The notes under the pieces are model-generated. The model had not been told where the DNA came from, searched no databases, and saw only the letters and a program-made list of their open reading frames with translations. This document shows positions 58,825 to 64,000 of a stretch of DNA of 64,000 bases, piece by piece. Both the position numbers and the translations under genes were made by a program. Numbering within the stretch: position 1 is the stretch's first letter; every line of letters begins with the position of its first letter. Source of the DNA: Hymenobacter sublimis (GTDB lineage: Bacteria > Bacteroidota > Bacteroidia > Cytophagales > Hymenobacteraceae); assembly GCF_023101345.1 (NCBI RefSeq), contig NZ_CP095848.1:4118001-4182000 (forward strand), written 5' to 3'.

Positions 58825-58914
58825 ATGGCTTTGCTTCGTGCCTTCCATGCTACCCCTTGCGCTCTGACAATCAGCCCGATTGCCACCGGGACAACCGTGA
58901 CTACAACCCGCTAA
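58825..58914 (+). CDS. thrL: Threonine operon leader peptide
   Basis: A 29-codon frame, ATG to TAA, whose second half is rich in Thr and Ile: LTISPIATGTTVTTTR. Seven of its residues are Thr, four of them within the last seven codons, and Ile occurs twice. It lies immediately upstream of the attenuator and of thrA. A ribosome waiting for charged tRNA-Thr would stall on the ACA-ACC-GTG-ACT-ACA-ACC run. The peptide itself probably has no function. The length and composition match enterobacterial thrL in logic, not in sequence. Confidence 0.8.
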   Translation: MALLRAFHATPCALTISPIATGTTVTTTR

Positions 58915-59007
58915 GCGGGCCGCGGAACTCCTTTTCACCTCGTATTCGCCGCCCGCTTCGCCGGTAAGCCCCACCTGAGGGAGCTGCCGGACCGACGCGG
59001 GCTTTTT
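58907..59007 (+). promoter_or_regulatory. Transcription attenuator of the thr operon
   Basis: Four segments: 1, CCCGC (58907-58911); 2, AAGCGGGC (58913-58920); 3, GCCCGCTTCGCCGG (58951-58964); 4, CCGGACCGACGCGGGC (58987-59002), followed by TTTTT. Segments 1 and 2 pair across the leader stop codon. Segment 2 is also exactly complementary to the first eight bases of segment 3. Segments 3 and 4 form the terminator. A ribosome stalled at the Thr codons would cover segment 1 and free 2 to pair with 3, preventing termination. Confidence 0.78.
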
Positions 59008-59046
59008 CTTGTCCTTTTCACTGGTAGTGCCCTTGACGTGACGCTT

Positions 59047-61491
59047 ATGCAGGTTCTCAAATTCGGAGGTTCATCCGTGGCTTCGGCCGCCAACATTAAC
59101 CGCGTTTTAGCGCTGGTCGAAGCCGCCGCCCGCCAGCAGCCCACCGTGGTAGTCGTTTCGGCCCTGGGTGGCGTGACGGATGCCCTGATTAGTGCCGGCC
59201 GGCGCGCTGCCGCCGCTGATGCCGGCTACCGGGAGCAACTGCAGGAACTGGAACAGCGCCACCTCGACGTAGTGCGCGAACTGCTCCCGATTACGGGACA
59301 GAGCGCGGTGCTGAGCTTCGTGAAAAGCTACTGCAATGAACTAGAGCGGCTCTGCGACGGTGTTTTTGCCCTGGGCGAACTTTCGGCCCGCACCCTGGAC
59401 CGGCTAGTGAGCTACGGGGAGTTACTGTCCTCGCAGGTGGTAGCGGCGGGGCTGGGGGCGCGGGGTACGGCTCATCAGTGGCTGGACAGTCGGCAGCTTC
59501 TGCGCACCGATGCCCGCTACGGCCACGCCACCGTAGATTTTGCTACCACCAACGCCCAGATTCAGGCCGCCGTGAATGGGGCCGAGACGGCCCTGTACGT
59601 GGCGCCGGGCTTCGTGGCCGCAGCCCCGGATGGCACCACTACCACTTTAGGCCGCGGCGGCTCCGACTACACAGCCGCCATTTTTGCCGGGGCGCTGGGG
59701 GTCAGCCAGCTACAAATCTGGACCGACGTGAGCGGGATGATGACGGCCGACCCGCGTCTGGTGCGGGCCGCTCGTCCCATTTCGCACATCTCCTACCAAG
59801 AGGCCATGGAGTTGTCGCACTTCGGAGCCAAGGTTCTCTACCCGCCTACCATTCAACCGGTTATGCACCGGGGCATTTCGCTCTGGATCAAGAACACGTT
59901 TGCCCCCGAAGATGCCGGCACCCTAATTGAAGTAGCCCCGCCCGCCAACCACGCTATGGTGCGCGGCATTTCCAGCATCGGGCCGGTGGCCTTACTGCGG
60001 CTGGAGGGCAACGGCATGGTGGGCATTCCGGGCTTTTCGCGGCGGCTGTTTGCGGCCCTGGCCCAGGAGCAGATCAACGTGATTCTCATTACCCAAAGCT
60101 CTTCGGAGCACTCGATTTCCGTGGCCGTGCGCGCTACCGATGCGCAGCAGGCCCGGCAGGCGGCCGACGCGGAGTTTGCCGCCGAAATCAGCGCCGGCCG
60201 CCTCGACCCCTTGTATTGTGAGGAGGAGCTGGCCATTGTGGCCCTAGTGGGGGAGCAGATGAAAAACCACCCCGGCATCAGTGGGCGCCTGTTTGGGGCT
60301 CTGGGGCAAAATGGGGTGAACATTCGGGCCATTGCGCAGGGCTCTTCGGAGAAGAACATTTCCACTGTTATCCGCCAGCAGGATGTGCGCAAGGCTATTA
60401 ACGTGCTGCACGAAACCTTCTTTGAGGCCACTACTCGGCAGGTGAATGTGGTGGTTACCGGCGTGGGCAACGTGGGCCGCAAGCTGCTGGAACAGCTGGC
60501 CCGGCAGCAGCCCTGGCTGCGCGAAAAGCTGCGCCTGAACCTGCGGGTAGTGGGCCTGGCCACCAGCCGGCAGTTCGTGCTCGATGAGGAAGGCATCGAC
60601 CTCGCGGACTGGCAAACGGCCCTGGCCGCCGGACCGCCCCTGAGCCTGAAGGCCCTTACCGAGCAGCTGCTGGCCCTAAACCTGCGCAACACCGTGTTCG
60701 TGGACGTAACGGCTAGCGCGGAGGTAGCGCAGGTGTACGCCGAGTTGCTGGCGCGCAGCGTGGCCGTGGTAGCCTGCAACAAGGTAGCGGCTTCCTCTGA
60801 TTATCAGAACTATGCGCGCCTGAAGTCATTGGCTCAGGAGTTCAATACCCAGTTTTTGTTTGAAACCAACGTGGGCGCGGGCCTGCCCGTCATCGGGACC
60901 CTGGGCGACCTGCTGCGTAGCGGCGACGAGGTGCAGCGCATGGAAGCAGTGCTGTCGGGCACCCTGAACTTTGTATTCAACAACTACGACGGCTCCCGGC
61001 CCTTTGCCGAGGTAGTGCGCCAGGCCCAGGCCGAAGGCTACACCGAGCCCGACCCCCGCCTCGATCTGACGGGGGTGGACGTGGCTCGCAAAATCCTGAT
61101 TCTGGCCCGCGAGGCCGGGTACGCGCTGGAAATGAGCGACATTCACAACGAAGCGTTTCTGCCCACCTCCTGCCTGGAAGGCGACGTACCGGCTTTCTAC
61201 GAGCAACTGGCCGTGCACGAGCCCCACTTCCGGGCCTTGTATGACGCAGCCGCGGCCAACGGGGAGAAGCTGCGGTTTGTGGCGAGTTTCGGGGCGGGGC
61301 AGGCCCGGGTAGGTCTGCAGGCCCTACCCCCCACCCACGACCTATACTCGCTGCAAGGCAAGGACAACGCCGTGCTATTCTATACCAACCGCTATGTGGA
61401 GCAGCCCCTGGTTATCAAAGGCGCCGGCGCGGGCGCCGAGGTAACGGCCTCCGGCGTATTTGCCGATGTGCTGCGCGCCGTACAGTCCTGA
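59047..61491 (+). CDS. thrA: Bifunctional aspartate kinase/homoserine dehydrogenase
   Basis: An 814-residue fusion. The N-terminal aspartokinase (KFGGSS at 5-10; TTTLGRGGSDYTAA) phosphorylates aspartate. Two ACT domains (about 310-460, with QSSSEHSISVAV and QGSSEKNISTVI) suggest threonine feedback. The C-terminal homoserine dehydrogenase starts near 466 (VVTGVGNVGRKLLEQL) and contains ETNVGAGLPVIGTL, the signature of that enzyme. It makes homoserine for Thr and Met. I chose the ATG at 59047; a GTG at 59038 would add three residues. First structural gene of the thr operon. Confidence 0.97.
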   Translation: MQVLKFGGSSVASAANINRVLALVEAAARQQPTVVVVSALGGVTDALISAGRRAAAADAGYREQLQELEQRHLDVVRELLPITGQSAVLSFVKSYCNELERLCDGVFALGELSARTLDRLVSYGELLSSQVVAAGLGARGTAHQWLDSRQLLRTDARYGHATVDFATTNAQIQAAVNGAETALYVAPGFVAAAPDGTTTTLGRGGSDYTAAIFAGALGVSQLQIWTDVSGMMTADPRLVRAARPISHISYQEAMELSHFGAKVLYPPTIQPVMHRGISLWIKNTFAPEDAGTLIEVAPPANHAMVRGISSIGPVALLRLEGNGMVGIPGFSRRLFAALAQEQINVILITQSSSEHSISVAVRATDAQQARQAADAEFAAEISAGRLDPLYCEEELAIVALVGEQMKNHPGISGRLFGALGQNGVNIRAIAQGSSEKNISTVIRQQDVRKAINVLHETFFEATTRQVNVVVTGVGNVGRKLLEQLARQQPWLREKLRLNLRVVGLATSRQFVLDEEGIDLADWQTALAAGPPLSLKALTEQLLALNLRNTVFVDVTASAEVAQVYAELLARSVAVVACNKVAASSDYQNYARLKSLAQEFNTQFLFETNVGAGLPVIGTLGDLLRSGDEVQRMEAVLSGTLNFVFNNYDGSRPFAEVVRQAQAEGYTEPDPRLDLTGVDVARKILILAREAGYALEMSDIHNEAFLPTSCLEGDVPAFYEQLAVHEPHFRALYDAAAANGEKLRFVASFGAGQARVGLQALPPTHDLYSLQGKDNAVLFYTNRYVEQPLVIKGAGAGAEVTASGVFADVLRAVQS

Positions 61492-61636
61492 TTAGGCAGG
61501 CGGCTGAAGAACCGCAGCCTACCGCGCCTTCTCGACAGGCGGTGGGCTACGCTTCAGCTCCGTAAGCTGTTTACCCGTACGCGAAGCTGCCGCCAGATTT
61601 CTAGCTTCGCGTTACCCTACCCCTTTTACTTGCTTC

Positions 61637-62581
61637 ATGCTTTTTTCTTCAGCTTCTATTACGGTGCTAGCGCCCGCTACCGTAGCCAACGTGGTGTGCG
61701 GATTTGACGTGCTCGGCTTTGCTTTACACGAGCCCAACGACGTGATGAAGCTACGGCTGATCGAGCAGCCCGGGGTGGTGCTTATCAACGACGACGAGTT
61801 CAACCTGCCCACGGAGCCCACCCAGAACGTGGCGGGCGCGGCTCTGCTGGCCATGCTTCATGCCATTCCGGAACCGCTTGGGGTGGAGGTGCGCATTCGC
61901 AAAGCCATCCGGCCCGGTAGTGGTATTGGCAGCAGCGCGGCCAGCGCAGCGGGCGCCGTGGCGGGGCTTAACTACTTGTTAGGCAACCACTTCAGCAAGC
62001 CCGAGCTGGTGCAATTTGCCATGTACGGCGAAGAGGTAGCCTCCGGAGTGCGCCACGCCGACAACATTGCCCCGGCCATTTACGGCGGCGTAACCCTGAT
62101 TCGGGCCACTACCCCCACGCCCGACATTGTAGCGCTGGATGCCCCGCCCCTGTTCGTGACGGTTGTGCACCCGCAGATTGAAATAAAAACTTCCGATGCC
62201 CGCAAGATTCTGAAGCAGGAAGTGCCCCTGCGCGACGCCATCCGGCAGTGGGCCAACGTGGGCGGGTTAGTGGCCGGCCTGCTCCAGCACGATTACGCCC
62301 TGATTGGCCGCTCCCTGGAGGACGTGATTGTGGAGCCTGTGCGCAGCATTCTGATTCCAGGCTTTCAGGATGTGAAGGAGGGTAGCCGCATTGCCGGGGC
62401 CCTGGGCGGCGGTATCTCCGGCTCGGGCCCCTCCTTGTTTATGCTCAGCCAGGACGAAGCCACGGCCCGCGCCGTAGAAAACGTCATGCACGCCACTTAC
62501 CAGCGCCTCGGCCTCGACTACCTCACCTACCTGACCACCATTAACCCGGTGGGCTGCCAGGTGCTGGTCGATGAAAACTAA
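61637..62581 (+). CDS. thrB: Homoserine kinase
   Basis: A 314-residue GHMP-family kinase that phosphorylates homoserine. The ATP loop is RPGSGIGSSAASAAGAVAG (about 92-110); the N-terminal APATVANVVCGFDVLGFAL and the C-terminal GALGGGISGSGPSLFML are typical. The length is normal. It lies 145 bases after thrA and 83 bases before thrC, so the three are one operon, although the thrA-thrB gap is longer than usual and has no visible terminator. Confidence 0.96.
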   Translation: MLFSSASITVLAPATVANVVCGFDVLGFALHEPNDVMKLRLIEQPGVVLINDDEFNLPTEPTQNVAGAALLAMLHAIPEPLGVEVRIRKAIRPGSGIGSSAASAAGAVAGLNYLLGNHFSKPELVQFAMYGEEVASGVRHADNIAPAIYGGVTLIRATTPTPDIVALDAPPLFVTVVHPQIEIKTSDARKILKQEVPLRDAIRQWANVGGLVAGLLQHDYALIGRSLEDVIVEPVRSILIPGFQDVKEGSRIAGALGGGISGSGPSLFMLSQDEATARAVENVMHATYQRLGLDYLTYLTTINPVGCQVLVDEN

Positions 62582-62664
62582 GACGCTGCTTTTCCCGCCG
62601 CGGGCCGGCCTCCGAAACCCTATCCATCATCCTGGCCAGCTTCTCCTTCCTACCTCCGATTACC

Positions 62665-63969
62665 ATGCGTTACTACAGCCTTAACCGCCAGGCCGCTACT
62701 GTTGACTTTGACGCGGCTACCGTGGCCGGGCAGGCCCCGGACGGGGGCTTGTACTTCCCCGAAACTATTCCGCGCTTTCCGGCCGGCTTCGTGGAGCAGC
62801 TGCCCCAGCTGGCTCCTGCCGAGGTGGCTTTCACGGTGCTACAGCCCTATGTGGGCAGCACCATTCCGGCCACCGAGCTGGGCCGCATCTGCGAAGAAAC
62901 CGTCAGCTTTCCATTTCCGGTGGTGCCAGTTACCGCACGAATCAGTGCCCTGGAGCTGTTTCACGGTCCTACCCTGGCGTTTAAGGATGTGGGCGCCCGC
63001 TTCATGAGCCGCTGTCTGGGCTACTTTTCCCGCCACGAAACCCGGCCCGTTACGGTGTTAGTAGCCACTTCCGGCGACACGGGCGGAGCCGTGGCCAGCG
63101 GGTTTCTGGGCGTGCCCGGCGTGGAAGTTGTGATTCTTTACCCATCCGGCCGGGTAAGCCCGGTGCAAGAGCAGCAACTCACGGCTCTGGGCCAGAACAT
63201 CCGGGCCCTGGAGGTGCAGGGCAACTTCGACGACTGCCAGCGCCTAGTGAAGCAGGCGTTCCGCGACCCGGAGCTGCTGGCGCGGCGGCGCTTTACCTCG
63301 GCCAACTCCATTAATGTAGCGCGGTGGCTGCCCCAGCAGGTGTACTACTGCTACGGCGTGGCCCAGACCTTGGCGGCCACCAACCAGCCGCCGGTGGTAG
63401 CCGTGCCCAGCGGCAACTTCGGCAACTTGTGCGCGGGGCTGCTGGCCTACGTTTCGGGGCTGCCGGTGGCGCACTTTCTGGCCGCCTGCAACGCCAACGC
63501 CGCCGTGCCGGCTTACCTTACCAGCGGGCAGTACGCCGCCCGGCCGGCCGTGCCTACCCTTTCCAACGCCATGGACGTGGGCGACCCCAGCAACTTTGGC
63601 CGCATCCTGGAGCTGTTCCGCCACGAGTATCCCGTCATTCGGGACCTGCTCAGCGGCTACTCCGTTTCGGATGCCGACACTAGCGCCACCATCCGGCGGG
63701 TACACGAGCACACGGGCTACCTGCTGGACCCCCACGGCGCCGTGGCCTATTTCGCCCTGGAAGACTACCTTAGCCAGCAGCCCGAAGCCCGCGGTATTTT
63801 CCTGGAAACGGCCCATCCGGTGAAGTTTCCGGCCGCCGTGGAGCCGGCTATCGGCCAGCCCGTGCCGGTGCCCACTGAGCTGCAAGCCCTGTTGCGCCAA
63901 CCCAAGCGCAGCACCTTGCTAGCCCCCGAGTACGAAGCCTTGCGCACCTACCTGCTGGAAACGGCGTAG
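62665..63969 (+). CDS. thrC: Threonine synthase
   Basis: A 434-residue PLP enzyme that makes threonine from phosphohomoserine. The PLP lysine is Lys107 in HGPTLAFKDVGARF; ATSGDTGGAVASGF, SANSINVARWLPQ and VPSGNFGNL bind the phosphate and substrate. N-terminal MRYYSLN and PDGGLYFPE are characteristic of the long, bacterial/yeast-type class. It ends 31 bases before the window edge; the operon terminator is not visible in the remainder. Confidence 0.97.
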   Translation: MRYYSLNRQAATVDFDAATVAGQAPDGGLYFPETIPRFPAGFVEQLPQLAPAEVAFTVLQPYVGSTIPATELGRICEETVSFPFPVVPVTARISALELFHGPTLAFKDVGARFMSRCLGYFSRHETRPVTVLVATSGDTGGAVASGFLGVPGVEVVILYPSGRVSPVQEQQLTALGQNIRALEVQGNFDDCQRLVKQAFRDPELLARRRFTSANSINVARWLPQQVYYCYGVAQTLAATNQPPVVAVPSGNFGNLCAGLLAYVSGLPVAHFLAACNANAAVPAYLTSGQYAARPAVPTLSNAMDVGDPSNFGRILELFRHEYPVIRDLLSGYSVSDADTSATIRRVHEHTGYLLDPHGAVAYFALEDYLSQQPEARGIFLETAHPVKFPAAVEPAIGQPVPVPTELQALLRQPKRSTLLAPEYEALRTYLLETA

Positions 63970-64000
63970 GTTTGCGGCCGCCCGCTCCGGCCCGTAAAGC

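Noticed and set aside
58786..58974. 62-codon minus-strand frame
   Set aside because: Overlaps the thr leader and attenuator in antisense; the leader explanation is stronger.
59853..60782. 309-codon minus-strand frame
   Set aside because: Antisense of thrA; Arg/Ser/Cys-rich composition typical of shadow frames.

Overview
The window looks like a chromosomal segment of a GC-rich member of the Bacteroidota, most likely the Hymenobacteraceae (Hymenobacter or a close relative). This rests on gene content rather than a database match. The content includes lipoprotein-rich gene sets, M13 peptidases, an M56 peptidase with plug-like repeats, DUF4783 beside nadC, VF530, thrombospondin-3/OmpA fusions and a eukaryote-like class Ia ribonucleotide reductase. 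Shine-Dalgarno sites are mostly absent, and several genes have Bacteroidota-type promoters (TTTG, about 20 bases, TAnnTTTG). I see no insertion sequence, prophage, CRISPR array or rRNA operon. Most of the window is ordinary chromosome.

Layout. 1-7000: a cut cyclase-family gene, an alpha/beta hydrolase, hemW, a BamA/TamA-like outer-membrane protein and a lipoprotein esterase. 7000-13100: an initiator tRNA, rplU-rpmA, and a split ribonucleotide reductase (nrdB, then nrdA) separated by two long hairpin repeats that bracket a frameshifted GIY-YIG nuclease gene. DnaA-box-like sites precede both nrd genes. 13100-14850: an AT-richer island with a 54-residue protein and a 342-residue orphan. 14900-24100: small envelope proteins, a CrtO-like membrane protein, a HAD hydrolase, Hsp20 and a TPM-domain protein. 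24100-33250: a blaI-blaR1 pair with a clear operator, then three tandem M13 metallopeptidase lipoproteins.

33600-45700: an old-yellow-enzyme reductase, pirin, an Rrf2 regulator with two matching palindromes, an adaptor and a lone acyl carrier protein, acyltransferases, a second Hsp20, VF530, a GH25 lysozyme, RlpA, and cbpA-cbpM. 45800-58550: an OmpA/thrombospondin-3 protein, a ZIP transporter, a methyltransferase, small lipoproteins, nadC, DUF4783, gpmI, yjbQ, a beta-helix lipoprotein and prfA. 58800-63970: the threonine operon thrA-thrB-thrC, preceded by an unannotated Thr-rich leader peptide and a four-segment transcription attenuator.

The signals I consider most worth following are: (1) a superfamily of dispersed palindromes whose ends and cores are conserved while the middle of the arms differs between copies yet stays self-complementary, one pair of which flanks the broken GIY-YIG gene; (2) the threonine attenuator; (3) DnaA boxes at both nrd genes; (4) the repeated GTAAC-N7-GTTAC sites around the Rrf2 gene; (5) the blaI operator and the small satellite gene of blaR1. 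I cannot claim a wholly new defence or mobile system from sequence reading alone.
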